A stretch of 64,000 bases of DNA from JAABUE01 sp037440925 (GCA_037440925.1 JBBITF010000005.1:21366-85365); one strand, 5' to 3'. Shown: positions 41,482 to 49,911, counted from the stretch's first letter. Notes: a model not told the origin generated them from the letters alone. Translations and numbers: made by a program.

Positions 41482-41510
41482 AGTTTACGCAAGGGAGGGT
41501 AGTTTGTCAA
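41482..41510 (-). promoter_or_regulatory. metG leader promoter
   Basis: On the minus strand, TTGACA (41510-41505), a 17-base spacer and TAAACT (41487-41482). It points at the leader ORF start 6 bases on. Confidence 0.7.
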
Positions 41511-41540
41511 TGGTGCGCGCGCAGTGACCCTTACATTTGG

Positions 41541-41546
41541 TAAAAT
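41541..41546 (+). promoter_or_regulatory. -10 box TAAAAT, leaderless start for yggS
   Basis: TAAAAT ends 6 bases before the ATG of yggS at 41553; the spacing equals that of nadD, the 24207 gene and the metG leader. No ribosome binding site and no clear -35. Confidence 0.5.
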
Positions 41547-41552
41547 AGATGC

Positions 41553-42281
41553 ATGGCAGACTTGGTGTCCCAAATTCGAGAACGCTATGAAAAAACGCTT
41601 GAGCGCATTAACGATGCGGCCCGCGCCGCCGGGCGCGACCCGCGCGAAGTGCAACTGGTGGTCGTCAGCAAGGCTCAGCCGCTCGAAGTGGTGCAGGCCG
41701 CTGTGCAGGCTGGCATCCGCACCTTTGGCGAAAACTATCCTGAAGAAAGTGTAAGCAAAATAATATGTTTTGGCCCTCAAAGTGGGGTAGAATGGCATAT
41801 GATTGGTCACTTGCAAAGCCGCAAAGCGCGCCTGGTCATCGAGCATTTTGACTTGCTACACTCTTTAGACAGCGCGAAACTGGGCGATCGTCTCGAGCGG
41901 TTGGCGGCTGAAGCCGGGCGCGTCCTGCCGGTACTGCTGGAATTCAACGTCGGCGGCGAAGAGAGCAAATATGGCTGGCGGGCCGCACATTCAGAAGACT
42001 GGCCGGCTTTTTACGCGGATGTAGAAGCCATCCTGAGCCTGCCTCATCTGCGCGTGCTTGGATTAATGACCATGCCGCCGCTGGAGACGAACCCTGCCGA
42101 GGCGCGCGTTCATTTCCGGACCCTGCGCCTGCTGCGCGACCATTTGGCCTCGCGTTACCCCCAAGCCGATTGGCGTCACCTGTCCATGGGGACCAGCGCT
42201 GATTTCGAGGCCGCCGTCGCCGAGGGCGCCACGCTTGTCCGTGTTGGTACGGCCATTCTTGGCGCACGCCCGATGCGTTGA
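41553..42281 (+). CDS. yggS: YggS/PLPBP family pyridoxal phosphate-binding protein
   Basis: 242 residues. PLP homeostasis protein with alanine-racemase-like barrel fold and no known enzyme activity. The PLP lysine lies in LVVVSKAQP (about 34-42), the usual FGENYPEE motif (about 58-65, here YPEE instead of RVQE), WHMIGHLQSRKA and the phosphate site SMGTSADFEAAVAEGATLVRVG (about 213-234). It is divergent from metG and probably cotranscribed with yggT and yggU: yggT starts 8 bases after its stop. Confidence 0.92.
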   Translation: MADLVSQIRERYEKTLERINDAARAAGRDPREVQLVVVSKAQPLEVVQAAVQAGIRTFGENYPEESVSKIICFGPQSGVEWHMIGHLQSRKARLVIEHFDLLHSLDSAKLGDRLERLAAEAGRVLPVLLEFNVGGEESKYGWRAAHSEDWPAFYADVEAILSLPHLRVLGLMTMPPLETNPAEARVHFRTLRLLRDHLASRYPQADWRHLSMGTSADFEAAVAEGATLVRVGTAILGARPMR

Positions 42282-42289
42282 GGAGGAAG

Positions 42290-42553
42290 ATGATTTCGTA
42301 CATTGCTCGTTTGATTTCCATCCTGGCAGATTTCCTGATCTTATTGGTCATCGTCAAGGTGGTCTTGTCTTATATCATGGATCCCTATCATCCGGTGCGG
42401 CGCACCATTGACAACCTGGTCGAGCCATTTCTGGCGCCCATTCGGCGGGTTGTGCCGCTGATTGGGGTATTCGATTTTAGCCCTCTGATTTTGATTATCC
42501 TGGTACAAATCCTATCCTCTGCTGTGATTACTTTCCTGTATGCGTTGAGGTGA
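42290..42553 (+). CDS. yggT: YggT family membrane protein
   Basis: 87 residues from the ATG at 42290 with AGGAGGA in front. Two hydrophobic segments (ISILADFLILLVIVKVVLSYI and LIGVFDFSPLILIILVQIL) flank a polar loop with MDPYHPVRRTIDNLVEPFLAPIRRV, the YggT/YlmG consensus. Members contribute to envelope, osmotic or division functions. Small size is normal. A TTG-initiated reading 12 bases upstream is unnecessary. Confidence 0.88.
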   Translation: MISYIARLISILADFLILLVIVKVVLSYIMDPYHPVRRTIDNLVEPFLAPIRRVVPLIGVFDFSPLILIILVQILSSAVITFLYALR

Positions 42554-42867
42554 CCATGGGCCGAAGAAAATATCACCTTCATGATGGTCAAAAAGGCTCT
42601 GCCCTTGCTGTGCGAGTGACTCCGCGCGCCAGTCACAATCAAATCGTCGGAGTATTGCACGATGGCACAGTCAAGATTCACGTTACGGCCGCCCCTGCCG
42701 AGGGAGAAGCCAACGCCGGCTTGATTGCCTTCCTATCCGACATCCTCGATGTCCCCAAATCGCGCATCGAGATTGTGGCAGGCGCAAGCGGGCGCGATAA
42801 ATTGGTGTCTGTTTTGGATATGGACGCGGAAACCCTGCACAAAAAGATTGTCGAAAACATCGAGTAG
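42550..42867 (+). CDS. DUF167 (YggU) family protein
   Basis: About 105 residues. DUF167 pattern: LAVRVTPRASHNQIVGVLHDGTVKIHVTAAPAEGEANAGLIAFLSDILDVPKSRIEIVAG read in parts: VRVTPRAS near 20, VTAAPAEGEANAGLIAFL near 44-61 and IVAGASGRDK near 74-83. Function unknown in this family. A GTG at 42550 overlaps the yggT stop by 4 bases and the ATG at 42556 is an alternative. It completes the conserved yggS-yggT-yggU run. Confidence 0.87.
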   Translation: MTMGRRKYHLHDGQKGSALAVRVTPRASHNQIVGVLHDGTVKIHVTAAPAEGEANAGLIAFLSDILDVPKSRIEIVAGASGRDKLVSVLDMDAETLHKKIVENIE

Positions 42868-43055
42868 CGTAATACCTGTTTTCAGGAATCACTCGCCGAT
42901 GTCGCAGAAAAGCAGATGCGAAAAAATCGGCTACATTCGCTTTATCTGTGGATCATTTTGGCGTTTTGTGCAACACAGAGAGCAGCCGTTCCTCATCAAC
43001 GCATCGGTAGTATGACAGCGCAAAGCAGGGCAAGTCTGAAGCGTAATGCGACACT

Positions 43056-45470
43056 TCATTCATTCAGCGGGGTATAGAGCGCCTTATAAATCTCGTATAT
43101 CTCATAGATAGAACGGATGTAGTCGCGCGTCTCCTGAAAACGCACCACTTCGAGCAACAAATCGGGGTCATCGCCTCCTAATTGCTTCCAGGTAGCGGCA
43201 TTGCCTGGCCCGGCGTTGTAGGCGGCCAGCGCAGCGTACAGGTCGCCTTCCAGCAAATCGCGGTTGGCCGCCAGGTAATGCGCCCCCATGCGGACATTGA
43301 CGAGCGGCCGGTATAAATCGTCCTCATCGTAGTCGAGCGGCCAGCCTATCTGGTTGGCGATGCTGCCGCCAGTGCTGGGGATGATTTGCATCAAGCCGCG
43401 TGCGCCGGCCGGCGAACGCACGAAGCCCTCGAACAGACTTTCTTGCCTGATAACGCTGAAGAGAAACAAGGGGTGCAGGCCGTTGGCGGCTGCTTCGGCT
43501 TCGACCAGGTCAGCATAGTACGTTCCATAGCGCAGATGGTTGAAGTAGGGCGGGGCACTCAATGTGGCGGCTTGCTCGTCCAGCCCGGCCAGGCTCAACA
43601 CTTGCCGCGCAGCAAAAACCGCCGAACGATACAGACCCAAGTCGAGTAAAAAGTTGGCCAGGCGAAAGGACTTTTCTGGGTCATTCTCGACCGCCTCGCG
43701 CAGGCTTTCGAACTCCACTTTGGCCTCTTCGTACAGGCCCAATTCCCAAAACTCGACCCCGCGCACCAGGCGAGGCTCGCCGGCTAAAGGCCCCAGGCCA
43801 TTCAAATCGGTCTCGGCTGGCAAGCCAAACTGGATGCGCATCCAGGCGGCAGCATCTTTGCGCTCAGCCTCCAAGTTGATGTTGAGGTTGTACTTTGTGG
43901 GCGGCTCAAAGGGAGAGCGGCCCAGCAAGAGTTCGCGGGCGCGCTCGCTGTAGTACCCGCTTGGATCGAGCTCCTGCGCGCGTTGCCAGGCAGCATTGCG
44001 AGCGGCCTGGTCGCCAAGTTTTTCCTGGGTCTTTCCAACCCACACATAGGCGCGCGCCTGGTCGGCTTTTTGCGTAGAGAGCAGCAAGTCGCGCTGAAAG
44101 ACCGGCAGAGCCAGGTCATAGGCGCCCAGGCGGTAATAGGCGATGCCTGCCAGGAATAAGGCCTGGGAGGTCTGTTCGCTGTCAGGATACTCGTCAGCCA
44201 CGCGCTGCCAGGTTTGGGCGGCTTGTTCGAGGCGATTATCCCGTTCCAAGAGGCGGGCGGCGCTCATGAGCGCCTCTACAGCCTGGGGGTGAGTCGGAGC
44301 CGCGGCCACAAAGTCCAGATAGGTTTGCGCGCCGCTCTTGTAGTCGCCAATATTCAACCACTGCGTAGAAGCCTTCTGCATCCAGGCCTCTCCCCACTTG
44401 GAGTGAGTGGGCGCATTGGCAATGAAAGTGGTGAAATCTTGAATGGCGGCTGCATAGTTTTGCAGCGCGCGCAGCGTCAAGGCGCGATAGTAACGGGCAG
44501 TGCCATCGCTATCCAGGCCGGCGTTCAGGTAACGGTCGAAGGCGGCCAGCGCTACATCGTATTGCCCGGCAAAGTAATCCACCAGGCCGCGATCCAGGTC
44601 GCTGACGGGGATGCCGGCGTTCACCAATTCCACCAGCGACAGATAGGCGTCATACGACAGCGGGTAGTTTTCGACTGCATGGCGGAATTTTAGATACGCC
44701 TGCTTGCTCTGCCCGATTTTCAGATATGCCTGTCCGCTCAGATAATCCATCTGGGCTTTGGTGTAGTCGTTATCGGCGCGTTCGAAAATGGATTCGTAGG
44801 CCGTCAGGGCCGAGGCGTAATCGCCGATGTTGGCGCGGGTTTGCGCCAGTTTGATTTCCAAAGACAGCGCAGTGCCATTGGGCATGGCTGCCAGGGCGGC
44901 GCTATAAGCCGAGAGCGCTTCGGCGTAGGCGGCGTTTTTTACAAAGGCATCGCCGCGCGCCTCTTGGACATAGTCATCCAATACTCCCGGCCGCAACTGC
45001 TGGTAAGCCTGGTATGCGTCTGCGCTTTCGGGGTAGCGCTTCATGGCATAGTAGGTCTGCCCCAACATGAATTGTGCATAGGCAACCAGCGGCAAATCGG
45101 GAAAAGTCTCGATGAGTTGTTGCAAAGAAGCCAGCGCGGCGCTGTAACGTCCGTCTGCATAAGCGGCGCGGCCCAAGCCCCACAACGCCGCTGCCTGCAC
45201 TTGCGGCTCTGCGCTGCTGCGAAAGGCGGCCTCGAATTCTGCGCGCGCCCGCTCGTAATCGCCGTAAAAGAGAGCCTGCTCTCCTCCTTCGATGCTGTTG
45301 ATGGGGTTGGGAGTAGGGGTAGGCGGCTGGGTTGGCAAGGCAGTTGGAGAGGGGGGAAGCTGCAAAACCGGGTTGACGGTCGGCGAGGGTGTCGCCCCGC
45401 CGGGCAGCGCCTGACAAGCCGCCAAGAGGAGCGATAGGCACAGCCCGACTATATTACAAAGTTTTGTCAT
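43056..45470 (-). CDS. Lipoprotein lytic transglycosylase with TPR-rich N-terminus (Slt70-like)
   Basis: 804 residues from 45470, where the signal peptide ends in LLLAAC (lipoprotein). An extension to 45608 adds sequence without a signal and is rejected. A long alpha-helical superhelix of TPR-like repeats covers about 70-600 (AALWGLGRAAYADGRYSAALASL, SGQAYLKIGQSKQAYLKF, ALFLAGIAYYRLGAYDLAL). The C-terminal SLT domain has FSVIRQESLFEG (catalytic Glu in RQES), PAGARGLMQIIPSTGG, YRPLVNVRMGAHYLAA and AYNAGPGNA. It would cut peptidoglycan without hydrolysis. No ribosome binding site is visible. It is unusually long between the signal and SLT domain compared with Slt70. Confidence 0.9.
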   Translation of the reverse strand: MTKLCNIVGLCLSLLLAACQALPGGATPSPTVNPVLQLPPSPTALPTQPPTPTPNPINSIEGGEQALFYGDYERARAEFEAAFRSSAEPQVQAAALWGLGRAAYADGRYSAALASLQQLIETFPDLPLVAYAQFMLGQTYYAMKRYPESADAYQAYQQLRPGVLDDYVQEARGDAFVKNAAYAEALSAYSAALAAMPNGTALSLEIKLAQTRANIGDYASALTAYESIFERADNDYTKAQMDYLSGQAYLKIGQSKQAYLKFRHAVENYPLSYDAYLSLVELVNAGIPVSDLDRGLVDYFAGQYDVALAAFDRYLNAGLDSDGTARYYRALTLRALQNYAAAIQDFTTFIANAPTHSKWGEAWMQKASTQWLNIGDYKSGAQTYLDFVAAAPTHPQAVEALMSAARLLERDNRLEQAAQTWQRVADEYPDSEQTSQALFLAGIAYYRLGAYDLALPVFQRDLLLSTQKADQARAYVWVGKTQEKLGDQAARNAAWQRAQELDPSGYYSERARELLLGRSPFEPPTKYNLNINLEAERKDAAAWMRIQFGLPAETDLNGLGPLAGEPRLVRGVEFWELGLYEEAKVEFESLREAVENDPEKSFRLANFLLDLGLYRSAVFAARQVLSLAGLDEQAATLSAPPYFNHLRYGTYYADLVEAEAAANGLHPLFLFSVIRQESLFEGFVRSPAGARGLMQIIPSTGGSIANQIGWPLDYDEDDLYRPLVNVRMGAHYLAANRDLLEGDLYAALAAYNAGPGNAATWKQLGGDDPDLLLEVVRFQETRDYIRSIYEIYEIYKALYTPLNE

Positions 45471-45541
45471 GAGGCTGCTTATACTGGCAAAGCAGAGGCG
45501 TGTCAAGTTGTTATATTTGGTGATTGCCCCAAGGGAGGCAT

Positions 45542-45616
45542 GTGCGGATTTGGCAATCCGCACGAGCAAAAAAATGGCGGCTTGGACACCGCTGGCTTGG
45601 ATTGCCAATCCAAGCC
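45542..45616. repeat. Two related palindromes with GGATT-loop-AATCC cores
   Basis: GTGCGGATT-TGGC-AATCCGCAC (45542-45563) and GGCTTGGATT-GCC-AATCCAAGCC (45594-45616), 9- and 10-bp perfect stems. A gene-free stretch from 45471 to 45782 holds these and the corA promoter. Confidence 0.75.
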
Positions 45617-45718
45617 CCTTGCTGGCGGAGCGCTCGAAAGCATTTACCCAAACTTACATCGTAATTTTAGAGAATACGCCCTGCCCTCAAGATGTGGGCA
45701 ATCACCAGTTATAATCAA

Positions 45719-45747
45719 TTGTACAATTCGTCCAAAAGGCGTAAAAT
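45719..45747 (+). promoter_or_regulatory. corA leader promoter overlapping a perfect palindrome
   Basis: TTGTAC (45719-45724), 17-base spacer, TAAAAT (45742-45747). The -35 is embedded in the 12-bp palindrome AATTGTACAATT (45717-45728), a possible operator. Confidence 0.5.
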
Positions 45748-45782
45748 TAGGAGCACTAGAAAACACTCAAGGATACTCTTAG

Positions 45783-45884
45783 ATGTTACCCCAAGAAGAG
45801 AGCGACCGTTCCTCTGAGGACAGTCAGCCGCCCAATTGTAGCGGCCCAACATCTATAAAATACTATTGGGACTGCATCACGTAG
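45783..45884 (+). CDS. Predicted 33-residue leader ORF of corA
   Basis: ATG at 45783, TAG at 45882-45884. It is the only ORF between the promoter and corA. Its last codons (TGC ATC ACG) are the hairpin arm CATCACG described in the next entry. The ribosome binding site is weak (AAGGA). It has a Ser/Pro/Glu-rich start (LPQEESDRSSEDSQPP). Coding is likely only if the leader model below holds. Confidence 0.4.
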   Translation: MLPQEESDRSSEDSQPPNCSGPTSIKYYWDCIT

Positions 45885-45925
45885 GCAACTTCCCTCCTGC
45901 GTGATGTGATTTCACGCATTGGAGG
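45875..45925 (+). promoter_or_regulatory. Switchable hairpins controlling the corA Shine-Dalgarno
   Basis: Fold 1: CATCACG (45875-45881) with CGTGATG (45900-45906), leaving the corA GGAGG free. Fold 2: CCTCC (45893-45897) with GGAGG (45921-45925) and GCGTGA (45899-45904) with TCACGC (45912-45917), forming an 11-pair stem that hides the ribosome binding site. The two folds share 45900-45904 and exclude each other. The leader ORF stop sits directly after the first arm. Confidence 0.5.
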
Positions 45926-45930
45926 CTGCC

Positions 45931-46860
45931 ATGCTGACTATCTATAAGACGACCCCCGAAGGGCTGGAAATCGTCCAAAGCATCACCAACGGATGCTGGA
46001 TCAGCGCAATCGACCCGCGCCCGGAAGAAATTGCACAATTGGAAGAGTGGGGGGTCGAACCCGAACTCATCACCTATTCCCTCGACCTGGACGAAATGGC
46101 GCGTGTGGAGCGCGACGAAGGCTACACCCTCATTTTGCTGCGCATTCCCTATTTACAAGATGAAAACCAGGACATCCCCTACATCACCATCCCTATGGGC
46201 ATTATCATCAAGGACAATTTCATCGCTACCCTGTGCCGTTACCCCAACGACATCAGCCGCATCCTCACCAACGGCAAATATCGCGGCTTCAAGACCGCTA
46301 AACGTTACCGCTTCGTGCTATACGTCTTGCTGGAAACTGCCACGCGCTACCTGGCCCACCTGCGCGACATCAACCGCGCTGTGGAAAACGTGGAAGACCA
46401 ACTCCAGAAATCTACCCGCAACCGCGAACTGCTCGAACTTCTGAAATACCAGAAATGTTTGGTCTATTTCACCACCGCCCTGCGCTCCAACGAGGTCATG
46501 ATGGAGCGCCTGCAGCGCATGAAAATGTTCAACCAATATGAAGAAGACGAAGACTTGCTCGAAGACGTGCTGACCGAAAACCAGCAAGCCATCCAAACCA
46601 CCAACATCCAGACCGAAATCCTGAGTTCGATGATGGACGCCTTCGCTTCCATAATCTCCAATAACCTCAATGTGGTCATGAAAGCCCTGGCTGCACTGAC
46701 GATCATCCTCAACTTGCCTACCATCGTCGCCTCCTTCTACGGCATGAATGTCGCCCTGCCCGGCGAGGACCATCCCCTGGCTTTCTTGACCGTTTTTGGT
46801 ATCGCTATCGGCATGACCGCCATTGCCACCTACATCTTCTACAAACGCGACTGGTTCTAA
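45931..46860 (+). CDS. corA: CorA family divalent metal ion transporter
   Basis: 309 residues from the ATG at 45931, preceded by GGAGG at 45921-45925. The C-terminal selectivity motif GMN in ASFYGMNVALPGEDHP (about 270-284) and two membrane helices (VMKALAALTIILNLPTIVASFY and LAFLTVFGIAIGMTAIATYIFY) define CorA, a homopentameric Mg2+ (Co2+/Ni2+) channel; the N-terminal soluble domain holds the alpha/beta metal sensor and a long helix (ENVEDQLQKSTRNRELLELLKYQKCLVYFTTAL). It ends TAATG overlapping the next start, so the SMP-30 gene is coupled. The leader is discussed separately. Confidence 0.93.
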   Translation: MLTIYKTTPEGLEIVQSITNGCWISAIDPRPEEIAQLEEWGVEPELITYSLDLDEMARVERDEGYTLILLRIPYLQDENQDIPYITIPMGIIIKDNFIATLCRYPNDISRILTNGKYRGFKTAKRYRFVLYVLLETATRYLAHLRDINRAVENVEDQLQKSTRNRELLELLKYQKCLVYFTTALRSNEVMMERLQRMKMFNQYEEDEDLLEDVLTENQQAIQTTNIQTEILSSMMDAFASIISNNLNVVMKALAALTIILNLPTIVASFYGMNVALPGEDHPLAFLTVFGIAIGMTAIATYIFYKRDWF

Positions 46861-47717
46861 TGCACGTCGAACTCCTCCACGCAGCGCAAGCGCAACTCGG
46901 CGAAGGTCCCGCCTGGGACGCCAAGACCCACACCCTGTATTGGGTGGACATCCTGGGCAAGCGCATTTATTACCATCGCGACGGCGAAAACGGATTGATC
47001 CAGTTGGATGACATGCCCGGCTGCCTGGCGCCCTGCAAAGATGGGAACTTGATCGTGGCCGCCCGCGCCTCTCTCCTGACGCTCGAACCTGCTACCGTTA
47101 AAACAACTTTTCTCGCCTCCGTGAGCGAACCCGCTAACAATCGCTTCAACGACGGCAAATGCGACCCGGCCGGGCGCTTTTTGGCCGGCACGATGGACAT
47201 GGACGAAAAAGCCGCCAGCGGCGCGCTGTATTCCTTCGACGGCGCCAAAGTGACGCGCCTGCTGGACGGCGTCCGCATCTCGAACGGCCTGGCCTGGAGC
47301 CCCGATTACAAAACGTTCTACTACATTGATACGCCCACGCGCGCAGTCAGGGCCTTCGACTACGACCTGTCGAGCGGGGAGATCGCCAACCCGCGCGTCG
47401 TGATCCGGGTCCCTGAAGCGCTGGGCTGGCCGGATGGCATGACCTCTGACGCCGACGGCTGCCTGTGGATCGCGATGTGGGGCGGCGCGCAGGTCACGCG
47501 CTGGGATGCGCGCACGGGTGGGCTGTTGGAGCAGATTCGCGTCCCGGCCAAGAACGCCACCGCTTGTGTCTTCGGCGGGCAGGACCTGAACGAGTTGTAC
47601 ATCACCTCGGCGCGCGTGGGGTTGGAGGAGGCCGATTTAACGGAATACAGTCTGTCGGGTAGCCTGATGCGCGTGCGTACCGGGTTCAGGGGTATGCCCA
47701 CCTTCGAGTTCGGGTAA
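46860..47717 (+). CDS. SMP-30/gluconolactonase/LRE family protein
   Basis: 285 residues. A six-bladed propeller with metal-coordinating residues: Glu in LGEGPAWDAKTHTLYWVD (about 13-30), NRFNDGKCDPAGRFLAGTMD (about 96-115), RISNGLAWSPDYKTFYYID (about 138-156), and WPDGMTSDADGCLWIAMWGG (about 189-208). Members hydrolyse sugar lactones such as gluconolactone or act on related esters. ATG overlaps the corA stop (TAATG) with no ribosome binding site, so translation depends on corA. An unrelated job to Mg transport is likely. The next gene begins 11 bases downstream with its own -10 box. Confidence 0.88.
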   Translation: MHVELLHAAQAQLGEGPAWDAKTHTLYWVDILGKRIYYHRDGENGLIQLDDMPGCLAPCKDGNLIVAARASLLTLEPATVKTTFLASVSEPANNRFNDGKCDPAGRFLAGTMDMDEKAASGALYSFDGAKVTRLLDGVRISNGLAWSPDYKTFYYIDTPTRAVRAFDYDLSSGEIANPRVVIRVPEALGWPDGMTSDADGCLWIAMWGGAQVTRWDARTGGLLEQIRVPAKNATACVFGGQDLNELYITSARVGLEEADLTEYSLSGSLMRVRTGFRGMPTFEFG

Positions 47718-47727
47718 AATCAAGGGC

Positions 47728-48783
47728 GTGGAAAAAAGTCCCCCATCTCCCAGAATCGCATTCCTGGATGTTGCCAAAGGGATCGGCATCCTGCTGGTGA
47801 TCCTCGGGCATAATTCGGTCAAGGCGGCTGTGCCGGGCATGGAGAAGTTCATTTTCTCCTTCCACATGCCTTTCTTCTTCCTTCTATCGGGCATGTTGTT
47901 CAAGCCCGATTATCCACTGGCAGTGTTGTTCAAGCGCCGCTTCGACACCCTCGTCCGCCCTTTCCTGGCATCCATTTTTCTGCTGTATTTTGTGTACCTG
48001 TTCTACGCCGAGATGACGTTGATGACCATCCTGCGGCGGGTGGCGCGGTCGTTCTATGCTTCGGGGAATTACCTGGAGTGGGCGCAGTTGTGGTTCCTGC
48101 CGCATTTGTTCCTGTTGAATCTTTTCGCGGCTGTGCTGTTCCTGGCCTTTTATGGGCGCATCAAATGGTTGTGGCTGCGGCTGGTTTTGCTGGCCGGGAT
48201 GCTGGCGGCGGGGATTGCGGTTCTGCCGCTTTTGTACATGAAAGAGGTTTCTCTTTTTGGGGCGACCCTGGTGCTGGACGGTCTGCCTGCCAGCCTGGAC
48301 CTGCTGCCTATCACGGCGGCGTACTTCTTGTTCGGCTACGAGGTGCGGCGGGTCATCTCCGAACGGTTCTTTGGCTCGCGGTGGACGCTGCTGCTTTCTG
48401 GGGCGATACTGGTTATGCTCAATGTTTTGTTCCCCTATCGGTTGGACTTTTTCTTCCGCACGTATGATTCTTTCCTGGTCAACACGCTGGAGGCGCTGAC
48501 GGGGAGCGCCTTCATCCTGTCCCTGTCGAGTTGGATCGCCAGTCGCCCTGGGCGGCCGTTGTCGCTGTTGACTTATTTCGGGCAGATTACGATTGTGCTG
48601 CTCATCTTCCACCAACCGGCACAGCGCATCACCTTCGAGCGTGTGTTGAGTTTGAGCCACAATCCCCTGTTGGCAGGTCTGGTCGCTTTCTTGGCCTCGG
48701 TATGTGTGCCGGTGCTGGTTCATCAGTTGGTTTTGAAGGATCATCCGCGCCTGGCAGCCTGGTTTGGGCTGCGGGTGGGGTAG
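47728..48783 (+). CDS. Acyltransferase 3 family membrane protein, copy 1
   Basis: 351 residues from a GTG. About ten hydrophobic helices. The N-terminal motif FLDVAKGIGILLVILGHN (with the family His at the end) and FHMPFFFLLSGMLFKPD identify acyltransferase 3 (PF01757), which moves acyl groups (often O-acetyl) to surface sugars. TAAAAT at 47715-47720 lies 7 bases before the GTG, suggesting a leaderless transcript. A paralogue follows after an octamer repeat. Confidence 0.88.
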   Translation: MEKSPPSPRIAFLDVAKGIGILLVILGHNSVKAAVPGMEKFIFSFHMPFFFLLSGMLFKPDYPLAVLFKRRFDTLVRPFLASIFLLYFVYLFYAEMTLMTILRRVARSFYASGNYLEWAQLWFLPHLFLLNLFAAVLFLAFYGRIKWLWLRLVLLAGMLAAGIAVLPLLYMKEVSLFGATLVLDGLPASLDLLPITAAYFLFGYEVRRVISERFFGSRWTLLLSGAILVMLNVLFPYRLDFFFRTYDSFLVNTLEALTGSAFILSLSSWIASRPGRPLSLLTYFGQITIVLLIFHQPAQRITFERVLSLSHNPLLAGLVAFLASVCVPVLVHQLVLKDHPRLAAWFGLRVG

Positions 48784-48790
48784 ATGTGAG

Positions 48791-48829
48791 GCAGGCAGGT
48801 AGGTAGACAGGTAGATAGGTACACAGGTA
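48791..48829 (+). repeat. GGTAGACA octamer repeat
   Basis: Tandem 8-base units GGTAGACA, GGTAGATA, GGTACACA, of the family at 281-319 and 57221-57255, fill the gap between the two acyltransferase genes up to the second start codon. Confidence 0.8.
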
Positions 48830-48833
48830 AGAG

Positions 48834-49898
48834 ATGAAGGAACGCATCGGTTACATTGATATTGCCAAAGGGATTGGCATCTTGCTGGTGGCTATGGGGC
48901 ATACGGGATTGTCGCTGGTGGCGCCATATTTGCACAAACTCATCTATTCGTTCCACATGCCGTTGTTCTTTTTCCTATCGGGATATTTTTTCAAGCCGGA
49001 TATTCCGTTCCTGGCGCTCTTGAAGAAGCGATTCAATACCGTTTTGAAGCCTTATTTCTTTACGATTTTCCTGATTTACCTGGTCTCGGTCTCGTTTACC
49101 AATATGGGCTTCGTCACCGCGCTGGGACGCATCCTCAAGGCCATGTATGGGACCGGGCGCTACATTGATTGGGTGCAGTTGTGGTTCTTGCCCAGTCTGT
49201 TCGTCACCAGTTTGTTTGCCTATTTGTTCTATCGTCTCATCCTGGCGCGCATCCAACAACGTCCCTTGCGCTGGCTGGCCCTGCTGGGCTTGCAGGCCCT
49301 GGCAGTTTACACCTTGAAAGCCTTTTATCCATTTACATTAACCGTGCTGGGAAAGGAATATGAACTGTTCGGCCTGCCCTACAGCCTGGACCTGGCGCTC
49401 TTGAGCGGTTTCTTTTATATTCTGGGGAATGAAGTCAGGCAGGCGTCTTTGGAGAAATGGTTCGGCAACGGCTGGTTCCTGGCGGGGACAGGGGCGGCGC
49501 TGGTTGCGCTGACCTGGTTTTTCCAGCCGCGTGTGGATTTCAATGCGCGAATCTTCGAGTCTTTTCCCTTGAACACCCTCGAAGCCGTGCTGGGCATCCT
49601 GTTCGTTCTGGCGCTCTCCAAACAGATCGAGTTGCACACCAAACGCTTGGCGGCTGCGCTCAAGTATATCGGCCTGGCCTCTTTGTACATCCTGATTTTC
49701 CACGTGCCGATTCAGGAATACTGGGGCGCCAAAATCTATTTTGTGACGAATATGCAGGCGCTTTCCATTTTTTCGGCCTTCGTCATCAGCGTTCTCATTT
49801 CTCTGGGATTTTATAAAGTTTTCGTGGAACACAATCCCGTTGCACTGTTCTGGTATGGAAGGAGTGCAAAACTGCCCTCGAAGGAACCGCCAAAATAA
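48834..49898 (+). CDS. Acyltransferase 3 family membrane protein, copy 2
   Basis: 354 residues, similar in layout to the preceding gene: IGYIDIAKGIGILLVAMGHTG (about 4-24, with His of the family motif) and FHMPLFFFLSGYFFKPD (about 42-58), then roughly ten helices. The high similarity in these N-terminal motifs suggests tandem duplication, but divergence elsewhere suggests different substrates. Start ATG 48834 has AGAG-like upstream sequence only. It leads into a glycan-assembly run at 49970-55308. Confidence 0.88.
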   Translation: MKERIGYIDIAKGIGILLVAMGHTGLSLVAPYLHKLIYSFHMPLFFFLSGYFFKPDIPFLALLKKRFNTVLKPYFFTIFLIYLVSVSFTNMGFVTALGRILKAMYGTGRYIDWVQLWFLPSLFVTSLFAYLFYRLILARIQQRPLRWLALLGLQALAVYTLKAFYPFTLTVLGKEYELFGLPYSLDLALLSGFFYILGNEVRQASLEKWFGNGWFLAGTGAALVALTWFFQPRVDFNARIFESFPLNTLEAVLGILFVLALSKQIELHTKRLAAALKYIGLASLYILIFHVPIQEYWGAKIYFVTNMQALSIFSAFVISVLISLGFYKVFVEHNPVALFWYGRSAKLPSKEPPK

Positions 49899-49911
49899 TG
49901 GCTCTCCAGGA

